A DNA stretch of 64,000 nucleotides from Austwickia chelonae (GCF_003391095.1 NZ_CP031447.1:3472001-3536000), one strand, 5' to 3'. Counted from the first letter of the stretch, positions 1 through 10,621 are shown. Notes: generated from the sequence alone by a model not told the origin. Translations and numbers: made by a program.

Positions 1-64
1 GGGTACCTCCGCAGTCGGCGACGGCATATACCGCAGCCCCGTCCACGCTGTCGGGGAGTGACAT
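1..64 (-). CDS. 5' end of an unidentified gene, cut by the left edge
   Basis: Reading leftward, an ATG at 64-62 is preceded by AGGAGGT (bases 76-70) with a 5-nt spacer, an ideal ribosome binding site. The 21 visible codons read MSLPDSVDGAAVYAVADCGG and onward with no stop and normal codon use. The product cannot be identified. It is divergent from sodC, so the roughly 280 bases between them should hold both promoters. The alternative, the tail of a plus-strand gene ending at 61, is less supported. Confidence 0.55.
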   Translation of the reverse strand, partial: MSLPDSVDGAAVYAVADCGGT

Positions 65-344
65 GGATGACCTCCTGGTCCTCAAGAGCGCCCCGCAGTC
101 TTCCGCCGCCGCGGTCGGGCGCATCACGCGTCCATCATGCGCCGCCAGGAAGTCTTCGGGCTCGTCCCTGCCAAAGATCAGAAAGAATCAATATCGTATG
201 TGATCAACAGGCTCCCCGGGCCCGAGATACGACCATCCGGCGCAGGCCACCGCCACCCCGGCTATCGGCCGCGCGCGCCCACCACCAGGCTTCCCACGAT
301 GAGGTCAGGGTGTAGGGCGCACCGTGAAATACACAGGAGGACCT

Positions 345-1004
345 ATGCGTCGCGCCGTTCTACCCCTCATCGCCGTCACCGCAGCGGTCCTGTCCGGTTG
401 CGGCGGCCAGCAGAATTCCGCGGTCAGTGAGAGCAGACCCAGCTGGCAGAACTCAGCCGCAGGCCATGGCGCTGCGGGCCATGGAGCCGACTCCTCCGGC
501 AACGACAAGGCACTGGCCGCCGGAGAGATCACGACCCCCGAAGGCAAGAAGGTCGGGACCGTGGAGATCAGCAAGGCCGAACACGGCATGACCGTCCAGG
601 TGACCACACAGGGGCTACCTCCGGGCTTCCACGGGATGCACCTGCACGCGATCGGCAAGTGCGAGGCTCATTCCCACGACCCGAAAGACGCGCAGAAGAC
701 GGGGCACAACCTGTCCTCCGGCGGTCACCTCGCCGCAGCAGGTCAGAGCCACCCCGACCACGACGGGGACCTGCCCGTCCTGTACGTCGGCAAGGACGGG
801 CACGGCAAGATCAGCACGTTGACCGACCGGCTGAAGGAAGAACACCTGACCGCCGAGGCCGGGCTCAGCATGATCATCCACCACAACCCGGACAACTACG
901 CGAACATCCCCAGCCGGTACGCCCCGAACGGCCCCGACGCCGAGACGAAGGCCGCCGGTGATTCCGGGGCCCGTATCGGCTGCGCCGTCCTGAAGAAGAA
1001 ATGA
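345..1004 (+). CDS. sodC: Lipoprotein Cu/Zn superoxide dismutase
   Basis: Dismutates superoxide outside the membrane. The start at 345 is chosen because AGGAGG lies at 335-340; an upstream in-frame start at 324 has no such site. The 219-aa product begins with a lipoprotein signal (RRAVLPLIAVTAAVLSGC, lipid-modified Cys about residue 19), then a low-complexity spacer with a repeated AGHGA. The SOD fold follows: HGMHLH (copper ligands, about residues 96-101), the GGH...HPDHDGDLP zinc loop (about 126-144), MIIHHNPDNY, and the C-terminal GARIGCAVL with the second disulfide Cys. Single-gene unit: divergent from the left-edge gene and closed by a strong hairpin at 1010-1039. Family assignment is firm. 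Confidence 0.93.
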   Translation: MRRAVLPLIAVTAAVLSGCGGQQNSAVSESRPSWQNSAAGHGAAGHGADSSGNDKALAAGEITTPEGKKVGTVEISKAEHGMTVQVTTQGLPPGFHGMHLHAIGKCEAHSHDPKDAQKTGHNLSSGGHLAAAGQSHPDHDGDLPVLYVGKDGHGKISTLTDRLKEEHLTAEAGLSMIIHHNPDNYANIPSRYAPNGPDAETKAAGDSGARIGCAVLKKK

Positions 1005-1009
1005 GCACG

Positions 1010-1039
1010 ACGGGGCCGCGCCTGGCGGCGCGGCCCCGT
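1010..1039. terminator. Bidirectional hairpin terminator
   Basis: Perfect 13-bp stem (arms 1010-1022 and 1027-1039, ACGGGGCCGCGCC and its complement) with a TGGC loop. It lies between the convergent sodC and the metallo-beta-lactamase-fold gene. There is no long T tract, as is common in high-GC actinobacteria. Confidence 0.8.
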
Positions 1040-1062
1040 GTTCTCCCACCCCGGGTCCGGGT

Positions 1063-1680
1063 TCAGCCGATGTTCTCCTGTTCGGCTGCGATGGTCGTCG
1101 AGTCGCCGTGTCCGGTGTGGACGACGGTGTGCTCGGGCAGGGTCAGGAGGCGTTCCCGGATGGATTCCAGGATCTGCGGTGCGGAGGAGAAGGATCGGCC
1201 GGTGGCTCCGGGTCCGCCGGAGAACAGGGTGTCCCCGGAGAAGAGCACGTCCAGGTCGGGCGCGTAGAAGCAGACGGCGCCGGGGGCGTGGCCCGGGGTG
1301 TGGATCGTGTGGAGGGTCACCCCGCCGACGGTGATGCGTTGACCATCGGTCAGGTCGGCGTCCCAGTTCCGGTCGGGGTGGGTGAGTTCCCACAGCGGCC
1401 GGTCGGCCGGGTGCAGCCAGATGGGCGCTCCGGTGCGTTCGCGTACTTCGGGGGCGACGCGGACGTGGTCGTCGTGGGCGTGGGTGCACACGATGGCCTT
1501 GAGTTCGCGGTCGCCGATCAGGTCGATGATCTGTGCAGCGTCATGGGGCGCGTCGAGGACGATGCATTCGCGGTCGTCGCCGATGACCCAGACGTTGTTG
1601 TCGACGTCGAAGGTCTCTCCGTCGAGGGTGAAGGTGCCTGAGGTGATACCGCGGGCGACAGGGATCTGGGGGCCTCTCAC
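1063..1680 (-). CDS. Metallo-beta-lactamase-fold hydrolase paired with mscR
   Basis: Cytoplasmic 205-aa MBL-fold hydrolase of the glyoxalase II-like group. The metal-binding THAHDDH is at about residues 66-72, followed by [13 protein letters not shown], the FSGDTLF motif (bridging Asp) and a C-terminal HTGHGDSTT. It overlaps the upstream dehydrogenase by 4 bp (ATGA, 1677-1680), so the two are translationally coupled. The same pairing occurs in mycobacteria (Rv2259-Rv2260). That context suggests hydrolysis of a mycothiol thioester such as S-formylmycothiol formed by the neighbour; this substrate is an inference. Confidence 0.88.
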   Translation of the reverse strand: MRGPQIPVARGITSGTFTLDGETFDVDNNVWVIGDDRECIVLDAPHDAAQIIDLIGDRELKAIVCTHAHDDHVRVAPEVRERTGAPIWLHPADRPLWELTHPDRNWDADLTDGQRITVGGVTLHTIHTPGHAPGAVCFYAPDLDVLFSGDTLFSGGPGATGRSFSSAPQILESIRERLLTLPEHTVVHTGHGDSTTIAAEQENIG

Positions 1681-2765
1681 CAGGTCACCACCGATCGCAG
1701 GACCTCACCGTGGTGCATCTTGGTGAAGGCTTGTTCGACCTGGTCGACGCCGATGGTCTCGGTGACGAAGGCGTCGAGGTCCAGTCGGCCTTGCTGGTAG
1801 AGGTCGATGAGCATCGGGAAGTCCCGTTCGGGCAGGCAGTCGCCGTACCAGCTGGATTTGAGGGATCCGCCGCGCCCGAAGAGGTCGATGAGGGGGATGT
1901 CGGGCAGGGACATGTCGGGGGTGGGCACCCCGACGAGGACGACGGTCCCGGCGAGGTCACGGGCGTAGAAGGCTTGTTTCCAGGTCTCCGGACGTCCGAC
2001 CGCGTCGATGACGACGTCGGCACCATGCCCGTCGGTGAGGGCCCGGATCTGTTCGACCGGGTCGGCGTCGCTGCTGTTGATCGTGTGGGTGGCGCCCATG
2101 CCGGTGGCCCAGTCGAGTTTCCGTCCGTCGAGGTCGACGGCGATGATCGTGGTCGCTCCCGCGATGGCTGCTCCGGCGACGGCCGCGCAGCCCACGCCTC
2201 CGCAGCCGATGACGGCGACGGACTGACCGCGGCGGACCGCTCCGGTGTTCAGGGAAGCGCCGATGCCGGCCATCACCCCGCACCCGAGGAGCCCAGCTGC
2301 CGCAGGTGCCGCGGCGGGGTCCACCTTTGTGCATTGCCCAGCGGCGACGAGGGTTTTCTCGATGAAGGCTCCGATGCCCAGTGCGGGGGTGAGTTCGGTG
2401 CCGTCGGTGAGCGTCATCCGTTGGGAGGCGTTGTGGGTGGCGAAGCAGTACCAGGGTTCTCCGCGTTTGCAGGCGCGGCACTTCCCGCAGACGGCCCGCC
2501 AGTTCAGGATGACGTAGTCGCCGGGTTCGACGTCGGTGACATCGGAGCCGACCGCTTCGACGATGCCGGCGGCCTCGTGGCCGAGGAGGAAGGGGAAGTC
2601 GTCGTTGATGCCGCCTTCGCGGTAGTGCAGGTCGGTGTGGCATACCCCGCAGGCCTGGATCTTCACGACGGCTTCGCCGGGGCCGGGGTCGGGCACGATG
2701 ACGTCAACGAGTTCGACGGGGGCGCCTTCGGCGCGGGCGATGACACCTTTCACGGTGCTGGGCAT
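1677..2765 (-). CDS. mscR: S-(hydroxymethyl)mycothiol dehydrogenase / S-nitrosomycothiol reductase
   Basis: Zinc- and NAD-dependent medium-chain dehydrogenase that oxidises the formaldehyde-mycothiol adduct and, in its family, reduces S-nitrosomycothiol. It has the catalytic zinc region [15 protein letters not shown] and [12 protein letters not shown], the structural zinc [15 protein letters not shown], and the NAD-binding [12 protein letters not shown]. The run [10 protein letters not shown] and the following [18 protein letters not shown] resemble the mycobacterial enzyme closely. The start at 2765 (MPSTVKG) is chosen over 2783 because AGGAG sits just upstream of it. First gene of a two-gene operon with the MBL hydrolase, divergent from a small winged-helix regulator. 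Confidence 0.92.
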   Translation of the reverse strand: MPSTVKGVIARAEGAPVELVDVIVPDPGPGEAVVKIQACGVCHTDLHYREGGINDDFPFLLGHEAAGIVEAVGSDVTDVEPGDYVILNWRAVCGKCRACKRGEPWYCFATHNASQRMTLTDGTELTPALGIGAFIEKTLVAAGQCTKVDPAAAPAAAGLLGCGVMAGIGASLNTGAVRRGQSVAVIGCGGVGCAAVAGAAIAGATTIIAVDLDGRKLDWATGMGATHTINSSDADPVEQIRALTDGHGADVVIDAVGRPETWKQAFYARDLAGTVVLVGVPTPDMSLPDIPLIDLFGRGGSLKSSWYGDCLPERDFPMLIDLYQQGRLDLDAFVTETIGVDQVEQAFTKMHHGEVLRSVVTW

Positions 2766-2881
2766 GGGGGCTCCTGTTCGCACGGGTAGCCCCCAGTCAA
2801 CGTCGACTGGACGTATTTAGCCAGACGAGAAGCGCTTTCGCGCGTGTCTTGGCTGGTCATCACCTCGGATCGCTCTTTCCT

Positions 2882-3256
2882 ATGCGGCAAGATGCATGTG
2901 ACGATGGGCCAGTGCCTGCTCCCGTCTTCGACGCCCTGGTCCACGAACCGACCCGGATGCGGTTGTGCGCCCTGTTGGTCCCGGTCGAGTCACGTGACTT
3001 CGCCGGTCTGCGTGACGAACTGGGGGTGTCCGATTCGGCCTTGAGCAAGCATGTCCGGGTGTTGCGGACCCACGGCTATGTCCAGACCGTCCGCCTGCGT
3101 TCGGGCAGACGCGACCACTTGGAGGTCGCTCTCACCGAGGCCGGGCGGACAGCTTTCTGCGGTCATGTCGCCGAGATCCAACGGCTGGTCACCGTGGTCC
3201 GCAGCGCGGAGGCCCGGCGAGCACGACGGCCTGCCCGGGGGATCAGAGCGGAGTGA
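2882..3256 (+). CDS. Small winged-helix transcriptional regulator
   Basis: About 124 aa of the ArsR/MarR-like winged-helix type (similar to the HTH_34 group). The helix-turn-helix segment is FAGLRDELGVSDSALSKHVR, followed by a wing YVQTVRLRSGRRDHLEVALT. No metal-binding Cys/His cluster is evident, so the effector is unknown. The start is uncertain: an in-frame TTG at 2849 would add 11 residues, and neither start has a good ribosome binding site. Divergent from mscR with about 115 bp between, so control of the formaldehyde operon is plausible but unproven. Confidence 0.75.
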   Translation: MRQDACDDGPVPAPVFDALVHEPTRMRLCALLVPVESRDFAGLRDELGVSDSALSKHVRVLRTHGYVQTVRLRSGRRDHLEVALTEAGRTAFCGHVAEIQRLVTVVRSAEARRARRPARGIRAE

Positions 3257-3308
3257 ACCGGGGTACGGCACAGGCCTGGTGGGCCGCACCCCGGGGTCCT
3301 TCCGCTGG

Positions 3309-3332
3309 AGGCCCCCCCGTTCAGGGGCGCCT
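3309..3332 (-). terminator. Possible terminator after the PLP enzyme
   Basis: Imperfect GC-rich inverted repeat (AGGC-GCCCC, short loop, GGGG-GCCT on the minus strand) just beyond the stop of the gene ending at 3339. No T tract. Confidence 0.4.
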
Positions 3333-3338
3333 CGCCGC

Positions 3339-4865
<1,527 letters not shown>

Positions 4866-5313
4866 CTCTCTCCTACCTGCACCGATGCACCATTCGCGGG
4901 TATCGGGTGCGCGGCGGCGGGCGCCGTGCACCCTGAGCGCACGAGCGTGTTGGCGGGTTGGTGTCGCCCGAGCACCCCATTCATCTTTCACCAAAGTATG
5001 CCTTCTAATAGCCTAACTTTAGATAGCTTCTCGCAAAGCTACATAAAAGTCAGGTGAGGATGGTCCACGTGACGCCCCAAAATGGACCCAACATCCTATT
5101 TAAGATCCGGAACCCAACACCCCGTACAGCACGTTGACCTTGCGAAAGAACTGACAAGAGCCGTCAAAGCGACGGATTCACGTCAGTGACAGGCATTCTG
5201 ATGATGCCGGGAGCAGTCTCGACATCATCCGGGCATGTCGCAGCGCTCGAGGGGACACAAGGCCCGGCGACGACCCGACACGGAAAGCCACCAGGAGCGA
5301 CCGAGGAGGACCC
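4866..5313. other. Divergent intergenic region, PLP enzyme / add
   Basis: No convincing gene. The part around 4985-5060 is AT-rich and likely holds the minus-strand promoter. A degenerate iron-box-like sequence (5003-5021) matches the DtxR/IdeR consensus at about 12 of 19 positions. The add ribosome binding site GAGGAGG is at 5303-5309. Confidence 0.5.
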
Positions 5314-6423
5314 ATGACCCTCACCCGTGACCAGCTGCGCGCGCTGCCCAAGGTCTCCCTGCACGATCACCTGGACGGCGGTGTGCGCCCGCAGACGATC
5401 ATCGAGCTCGCCGAGGAGATCGGCTGGCAGCTGCCAGAAGCGGCAGCCGATGGCGATGCCGCACTAGGCGAATGGTTCTACGAGGCGTCGACCTCCGGTT
5501 CCCTGGAGCTCTACCTGCAGACCTTCACCCATGTCATCGCGATCCTCCAGACCCCGGAGTCCCTGACGCGAGTCGCCCGGGAATATGTCCACGATCTCGC
5601 CGCCGACGGCGTCGTCTACGGGGAGACCCGTTGGGCTCCGGAGCAGCACACCCAAGGCGGCATGTCGATGCGGGATGCCGTGCAGGCCGTGGCCTCGGGT
5701 CTGGTCCAGGGCATGGCCGAGTGCGCCCAACAGGGCTGGCCGATCGTGGTCCGACAACTGCTGTGCAGCATGCGGCACAACGAGCCGTCCACCGAAATCG
5801 CAGAACTCGCTCTGGAGTTCAAGGACCGTGGAGTGGCCGGTTTCGATATCGCCGGGGCGGAGGACGGATTTCCCGCCGAACGTTTCGCACCGGCTTTCGC
5901 GGCGATCAAGGCCGGGGGCGGGCACAGCACCGCTCATGCCGGTGAAGCCGACGGCCCGGAGTCGATCCGTCAGGCCGTCCTCGAGTGCGGCGCGGAACGG
6001 GTCGGTCACGGGGTCCGCATCATGGAGGACATCTGCTTCGACGGGGACAGCCCGGCGCTGGGAGAAATCGCCACCTACCTGCGTGACCACCGGATCCCCC
6101 TGGAAGTCTGCCCGACGTCGAACGTGCAGACCGGGATCTGCGAAAGCATCGCGGAGCATCCGTTCCCGGTGCTCGCCGACCTGGGTTTCCTGGTGACGGT
6201 GAGTTGTGACAACAGGTTGCAGAGCCGGACGACGCTGACCGAGGAGTTCGCCTTGCTCTGCGAAGCATTCGGCTACGGAATCGAAGCAGTGGAACGCTTC
6301 ACCGTGGATGCTGCGCAAGCGGCTTTCTGGGACGAGGACTCCCGCGAGCGCCTCATCGCCGGAACGATCCGGCCTGCTTTTGCCGCGGTGCGCGGGGTCG
6401 ACCCGGCGTTCCCTCCCCGCTGA
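5314..6423 (+). CDS. add: Adenosine deaminase
   Basis: Hydrolytic deamination of adenosine or deoxyadenosine to inosine in purine salvage. The 369-aa length is normal. The zinc motif HDHLDGG is at residues 17-23, the STAHAGEADGPESI segment carries the third zinc His and catalytic Glu, GAERVGHGVRI carries the next catalytic His, and VSCDNRLQSRT replaces the usual SVNTDDP near the metal-binding Asp. The start is fixed by GAGGAGG four bases upstream. Stands alone, divergent from the PLP enzyme and convergent with the siderophore importer genes. Confidence 0.92.
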   Translation: MTLTRDQLRALPKVSLHDHLDGGVRPQTIIELAEEIGWQLPEAAADGDAALGEWFYEASTSGSLELYLQTFTHVIAILQTPESLTRVAREYVHDLAADGVVYGETRWAPEQHTQGGMSMRDAVQAVASGLVQGMAECAQQGWPIVVRQLLCSMRHNEPSTEIAELALEFKDRGVAGFDIAGAEDGFPAERFAPAFAAIKAGGGHSTAHAGEADGPESIRQAVLECGAERVGHGVRIMEDICFDGDSPALGEIATYLRDHRIPLEVCPTSNVQTGICESIAEHPFPVLADLGFLVTVSCDNRLQSRTTLTEEFALLCEAFGYGIEAVERFTVDAAQAAFWDEDSRERLIAGTIRPAFAAVRGVDPAFPPR

Positions 6424-6473
6424 CTCCCGTTCCGCCGACGGCAGTGGGTCGAGCCCCGTGTTCGGAGTTCAGT

Positions 6474-7352
6474 TCACTGCCGTCCCGGTGTGGGGCGGGC
6501 CCGGGGCAGGACGACCGGCGTGCCGGTGTCCGGGTCGGGAATGACTCGAGCGGTGATCCCGAAGACGTCGGCGACGGTGTCGGCGGTGAGGACGTCGGCA
6601 GGGCGACCTTCGGCCACGATCCGCCCGGCTTTGACGGCGACCAGGTGGTCGGCGTACCGGGCTGCCATGGCGAGATCGTGCAGCACCATCACCACGGTGA
6701 TTCCGGCGTCGTCACTGAGCTGTCGGACGAGGTCGAGCACGTCGACCTGGTGTGCGAGGTCCAGGTAGGACGTCGGTTCGTCCAGGAGGAGTACGCCGGT
6801 GTCCTGCGCGAGAACCATGGCGAGCCAGACTCGTTGACGTTGCCCGCCGGAGAGCTCGGTGACCTGTCGTCCGGAGAGTTCGACCAGGTCGGTGGCGTCC
6901 AGGGCGCGGGCGACGGCGAGGTCGTCGGCTGCGGTCGGTCGGGGGAAGAGCCGTCGCCGGTGGGGTTGTCGTCCTCGCATGACGAGTTGGGCGACGGTGA
7001 TCCCGTCGGGCACCTGGGCTGTTTGCGGAAGCAGGCCGATCCTGCGAGCCACTTCGCGGGTGTCCTGTCCGGCCAGGTCCTTACCGTCGAGGAGGACTCG
7101 TCCGGATCGGGGGCTGAGCAGCCGGGCCATCGCCCGTAGCAGGGTCGATTTGCCGCTTCCGTTGGCTCCGACCAGGACGGTGACTCGGCCGTCAGGAACG
7201 GTCAGGTCGACGCCATGGACGACGGCGCGTTCTCCGTAGGACAACTCGATGTGGTCGACGACCAGGGGCGCAGCAGTGTCCGGTGACATCTGGTGCGCAG
7301 CAGGCCTGTTCTCGTCGGCGTCCGCGCCGTGGGCATGATCCGTACTTGTCAC
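6474..7352 (-). CDS. Ferric-siderophore ABC importer, ATPase
   Basis: FepC/FecE-type cytoplasmic ATPase, about 292 aa, powering the two permeases encoded upstream. Walker A GANGSGKST, Q-loop LLPQT, signature LSGGQRQRV, Walker B GVLLLDEPTSYLD and switch His in VLHDLAMAARY are all present. A GTG start at 7352 overlaps the permease stop by 4 bp (GTGA). The open frame runs on to 7601, but that part is an Arg-rich shadow of the permease. Last gene of a four-gene operon under an iron box. Confidence 0.9.
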   Translation of the reverse strand: MTSTDHAHGADADENRPAAHQMSPDTAAPLVVDHIELSYGERAVVHGVDLTVPDGRVTVLVGANGSGKSTLLRAMARLLSPRSGRVLLDGKDLAGQDTREVARRIGLLPQTAQVPDGITVAQLVMRGRQPHRRRLFPRPTAADDLAVARALDATDLVELSGRQVTELSGGQRQRVWLAMVLAQDTGVLLLDEPTSYLDLAHQVDVLDLVRQLSDDAGITVVMVLHDLAMAARYADHLVAVKAGRIVAEGRPADVLTADTVADVFGITARVIPDPDTGTPVVLPRARPTPGRQ

Positions 7353-8398
7353 ATGCGCTCCTGGTGGGTTGAGCCGCGCCATAGCAGCGCGCCGAGGAAG
7401 AGTGCTCCGACCAGTCCGGTGACGACGCCGACGGGTAGCGCGGTGCCGGGGATGCTGTAGGCGGCGATGTAGTCGGCGCTGAGCACCAGCAGCGCGCCGG
7501 TGGCCGCGCCGGTCCCGATGGGCGCGGATCGACCCAGTCTGCGGGACATGGCTCCGGCACCTTGCCCGGCGAGGAGCGCCACGAAAGCGATCGGTCCGCA
7601 CACGGCGGTGGCTGCGGCCACCATGACGACGATGACGGCCAGGCAGAGGCTTCGCATCAGGTGGAGGCGTACGCCCAAGGCGCTGGCCAGGTCATCACCC
7701 AAGGCGTAGGACTGCATGGCGGGGCCCAGGGCCAGGGCCGACGGCAGCGTGAGTACGGCCAGCACGGCAAGCACCGCGATATCGGACCAGGTGGCCCGGG
7801 ACGTGGATCCGGTGATCCAGACCAGGGCGTCGTGAGCACGGTGGAGGTCGGCCCGTAAGAGGACGGCGTGGACGAGTGCTGCCAGTACGGTGGAGATCCC
7901 GACGCCGGTGAGCACGGCTCGGGTGGCTGCGCCCGGTCCGGTGCCGCTGACGGTGAGGAGCACAGCTGCGACAGCGAGCGCTCCTGCTGCGGCAGCCATG
8001 GTGACCGATGGTCCGGACCAGCGGGCCAGCACGATCGCGGTGACGGCGGCGGTGGTCGCGCCACCGGTGAGTCCGAGGATGTCTGGGCTGGCCAGCGGAT
8101 TTCGGTAGAGCGACTGGCCGAGGGTGCCTGCGGCGCCGAGCAGCGCTCCGGCGAGGAGTGCGACGATCGCGCGGGGCAGTTTCGATTCCAGGAGGATGAA
8201 GCTGGCTCCGGGGATCGTCTCACCGGCGATAATCCGTACGAAATCAGCTGGGGTGATGTGGTAGTCGCCCAGGAGCACCCTGGCGGTGAGCGCGCTGCCG
8301 AGGAGTAGTCCGATGAGGGCGGCAGTGCTCGCTCGGCGCCGGCGGAGGAGTCGCCGTTGATCTCGCAGGGCGGTCAGCGCCGCAGATTCTTCGATCAT
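7349..8398 (-). CDS. Ferric-siderophore ABC importer, FecCD-type permease 2
   Basis: Integral membrane permease, 349 aa, with about ten hydrophobic segments. The family hallmark NPLASPDILGLTGGAT follows the first two helices, and CGPIAFVALLAGQGAGAMSRRLG is the cytoplasmic coupling region that meets the ATPase. Overlaps the preceding permease by 4 bp (ATGA at 8395-8398) and the ATPase by 4 bp. Forms a heterodimer with the product of the next gene upstream, as in FepD/FepG. Confidence 0.9.
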   Translation of the reverse strand: MIEESAALTALRDQRRLLRRRRASTAALIGLLLGSALTARVLLGDYHITPADFVRIIAGETIPGASFILLESKLPRAIVALLAGALLGAAGTLGQSLYRNPLASPDILGLTGGATTAAVTAIVLARWSGPSVTMAAAAGALAVAAVLLTVSGTGPGAATRAVLTGVGISTVLAALVHAVLLRADLHRAHDALVWITGSTSRATWSDIAVLAVLAVLTLPSALALGPAMQSYALGDDLASALGVRLHLMRSLCLAVIVVMVAAATAVCGPIAFVALLAGQGAGAMSRRLGRSAPIGTGAATGALLVLSADYIAAYSIPGTALPVGVVTGLVGALFLGALLWRGSTHQERM

Positions 8399-9453
8399 CG
8401 TGGTCCGCCTCGGGTCCGGGCGATGGCCACGAGTACGGGCGCTCCGACGAGTGCGGTCATGATGCCGACCTGGATCTCAGCGGGGGGCATGATCACCCGG
8501 CCGAGGGTGTCGGCGGCGACGACCAGGATCGGTCCGGCGATGAAAGAGCCGAGCAGGACAGGGGCCGTGCTGGCGCCGAAGAGCCGCCGCAAGGTGTGCG
8601 GTACGACGAGCCCGACGAAGGCGATGGGTCCGGCTACGGCCGTGGCTCCGGCGGTGAGGAGGACGGCGGCCGCGAGCACGGTGAAGCGGCGCCGGTTGAC
8701 GTGTTCGCCCAGTGCGGTCGCCAGGTCGTCGCCGAGTGCCAGGGCGTCGAGCGTGCCGATGCTGGCCAGCGCGAGGGCGGCTCCGGCAAGGAGGAAGGGT
8801 GCGGCGGCCAGGAGATCTTCGACGGGTCGGCCGGCGACCGAGCCGACCTGCCAGAAGCGCAGTACGTCGAGTGCTTCGGCGTCCAGCAGGAGGACGGTGC
8901 TGGTGAGGCTGGTGGCGGCGGCGAGGACGGCGGCTCCGGCGAGCACCATCGACAGGTCTCGGCGTTCTGGAGGGGCGATCGCGGCGACGGCGGCGACGAC
9001 GGCGGCCGCCAGGATGACGCCGGTCAACGCGCAGATAGCGAGGACGGATGGTTGTCGGATGCCCAGGTGCAGTCCGAGGACGACGGCCAGGGAGGCTCCG
9101 GAGGTCATGCCGAGGACGCCTGGGTCGGCGAGAGGGTTCCGGGTGAGTCCTTGAAGGAGCGTTCCGGAGAGCGCGGCGGCCGCACCGACGGCCACGCCGA
9201 TGAGGGTGCGGTCGAGCCTGGTCTCGACGATCCCTGCGGAGTGGCCGTCGGTGCCCTTGATCCCGGCCCAGAGTTGTTCCAGGCCGAGGTGATGGGCGCC
9301 GACGGCCAGGGAGGACAGCAGAACCACAGGTAGCAGCAGGCCGAGCACGGCCATGCCGAGGAGTGGTGTTCTCCTGGCGCGGCCGTTCATGTGCAGCTGG
9401 TGCGGTGATGCGGTGGCCGTGGTGTTTTCCGGCCGGTCCTGCGCATCGGTCAC
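8395..9453 (-). CDS. Ferric-siderophore ABC importer, FecCD-type permease 1
   Basis: About 352 aa. Start is GTG at 9453, overlapping the binding-protein stop by 4 bp; the longer frame to 9843 is an Arg/Pro-rich shadow. A 25-residue hydrophilic N-terminus precedes the first membrane helix. The FecCD signature NPLADPGVLGMTSGASLAVV and the coupling segment AGPIAFVGLVVPHTLRRLFG are clear. Partner of the downstream permease in the same operon. Confidence 0.9.
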   Translation of the reverse strand: MTDAQDRPENTTATASPHQLHMNGRARRTPLLGMAVLGLLLPVVLLSSLAVGAHHLGLEQLWAGIKGTDGHSAGIVETRLDRTLIGVAVGAAAALSGTLLQGLTRNPLADPGVLGMTSGASLAVVLGLHLGIRQPSVLAICALTGVILAAAVVAAVAAIAPPERRDLSMVLAGAAVLAAATSLTSTVLLLDAEALDVLRFWQVGSVAGRPVEDLLAAAPFLLAGAALALASIGTLDALALGDDLATALGEHVNRRRFTVLAAAVLLTAGATAVAGPIAFVGLVVPHTLRRLFGASTAPVLLGSFIAGPILVVAADTLGRVIMPPAEIQVGIMTALVGAPVLVAIARTRGGPR

Positions 9454-10493
9454 CGGGCGGGTTTCCCCTCGACGGCCTGGGCCAGTTTGGGCAGGAAGCT
9501 GTCGAGGGCGACCGGGATGGACAAGGGCGTCGGCGAGGACAGCGGCAGGGCTTCTTGGTTGTTCGCGCTGGCGAAGTAGCGGTTTGCTGCGAGCGCGGGC
9601 AGTCTGGAGATCAGCGGGTGTGCTTGCAGGGTTTTCAGCTGTTCGTCGTCGGCGTAGAAGAGGGTGACATCGGATTCGACGGTGTGGGCCTTCTCTGCGG
9701 AGATGGTCGCGCTGAAAGCGGGCCCGTTGGAGAGTTCGCTGACGGTGGGCGCGTCGATCATGCCGAAGCGGCGCAGCATGTGGGGGCGGGCGTCGGTGGT
9801 GGTGTAGATGCCGATGGTCGACAGGTCGGTGGGCGTGAACCACACCCAGGCTGCGCTCTTGCCTTTGATCTGCGGATAGCGGGCGAGGGCTTCGTCGATG
9901 CGTTTGTCGGTCTGTTCGCGGAGGGTTTTCGCGGCGGAGCTGCGGCCGGTGGCTTTGCCGATGATGCTCAGTTGTTCTTCCCAGGAGGTCGCCCAGGGCG
10001 CTTTGGGGTAGGCGATGGTGGGCGCGATCTTGGTGAGCTTGTCGAACTCTTCTTGTTTGAGGCCGGAGTTCACTCCGAGGATGAGGTCGGGGTTGAGTTT
10101 GGCGATGGCTTCGGTGTCGACGCCGTCGGCGTCGGCGATGCGGGTCACCTCGGGGTTGCCGAGTTCTTTGAGTTTCGCGTCGAACCAGGGGGTCGACCCT
10201 TTGTCATTGCCGCCCCAGGTCACCTTGGTCGCGCCGACGGGTGCCTGACCGAGTGCTGCGACGACGTCGTGGTCGCTCCATCCGACGGTGACGATGCGCT
10301 GCGGTGCTTTTTTGACGGTGGTGGTGCCGAGGGCATGGTCGATGTCGACCGGGAAGGAATCAGTCGGTGCGCTGCCTGAATTATTGCTATTGGCATTGTT
10401 TTTCGCGCCTTCGCGAGGTCCGGTTGCGCATGACCCGAGGGTGAGGGTGAGGGTGAGGGCGACGGCTGCCGTAAGTGCACGGGACAGGCGCAT
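9450..10493 (-). CDS. Siderophore-binding lipoprotein of ABC importer
   Basis: Extracytoplasmic solute-binding lipoprotein, 347 aa, first gene of the importer operon. Signal peptide with lipobox LGSC (Cys about residue 22), then a Ser/Asn-rich linker and the FepB-like class III fold starting at TTTVKKAPQRIVTVGWSDHD. The ligand is probably a ferric siderophore, because an iron box lies about 25 bp upstream of the start and the permeases are FecCD-type; the chemical class is not readable. Genes follow with 4-bp overlaps throughout, so component stoichiometry is likely translationally coupled. Confidence 0.9.
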   Translation of the reverse strand: MRLSRALTAAVALTLTLTLGSCATGPREGAKNNANSNNSGSAPTDSFPVDIDHALGTTTVKKAPQRIVTVGWSDHDVVAALGQAPVGATKVTWGGNDKGSTPWFDAKLKELGNPEVTRIADADGVDTEAIAKLNPDLILGVNSGLKQEEFDKLTKIAPTIAYPKAPWATSWEEQLSIIGKATGRSSAAKTLREQTDKRIDEALARYPQIKGKSAAWVWFTPTDLSTIGIYTTTDARPHMLRRFGMIDAPTVSELSNGPAFSATISAEKAHTVESDVTLFYADDEQLKTLQAHPLISRLPALAANRYFASANNQEALPLSSPTPLSIPVALDSFLPKLAQAVEGKPAR

Positions 10494-10518
10494 GGAAAAG
10501 CTCCGATCTATCTACAGG

Positions 10519-10537
10519 TGAGGTTAACCTTACCTGC
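10519..10537. promoter_or_regulatory. DtxR/IdeR-type iron box upstream of the siderophore importer
   Basis: The core TGAGGTTAACCTTACCT fits the actinobacterial iron-box consensus TTAGGTTAGGCTAACCTAA at most positions. It sits in a 22-bp near-palindrome (10515-10536) with one mismatched pair, about 25 bp upstream of the binding-protein start on the minus strand. Predicts repression when iron is plentiful. Confidence 0.82.
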
Positions 10538-10581
10538 GCAAATCGCCTGCCTCGGACACCTGGTCAGCGCCCACCACAGCC

Positions 10582-10621
10582 TTCCGGGCCTGAGCACCAC
10601 GGTCGGTGCCCAGGCCCGGAA
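10582..10621 (-). terminator. Hairpin terminator after the M1 aminopeptidase
   Basis: 17-bp stem with one mismatch (arms 10582-10598 and 10605-10621, 6-nt loop) between the peptidase stop at 10695 and the importer promoter. It separates the two minus-strand units. Confidence 0.75.

Noticed and set aside
1710-2789. 359-codon plus-strand frame opposite mscR
   Set aside because: Antisense shadow of a gene with complete zinc and NAD motifs.
8596-9333. 245-codon plus-strand frame rich in Gly/Asp/Arg opposite a FecCD permease
   Set aside because: Low-complexity antisense shadow, not a secreted repeat protein.
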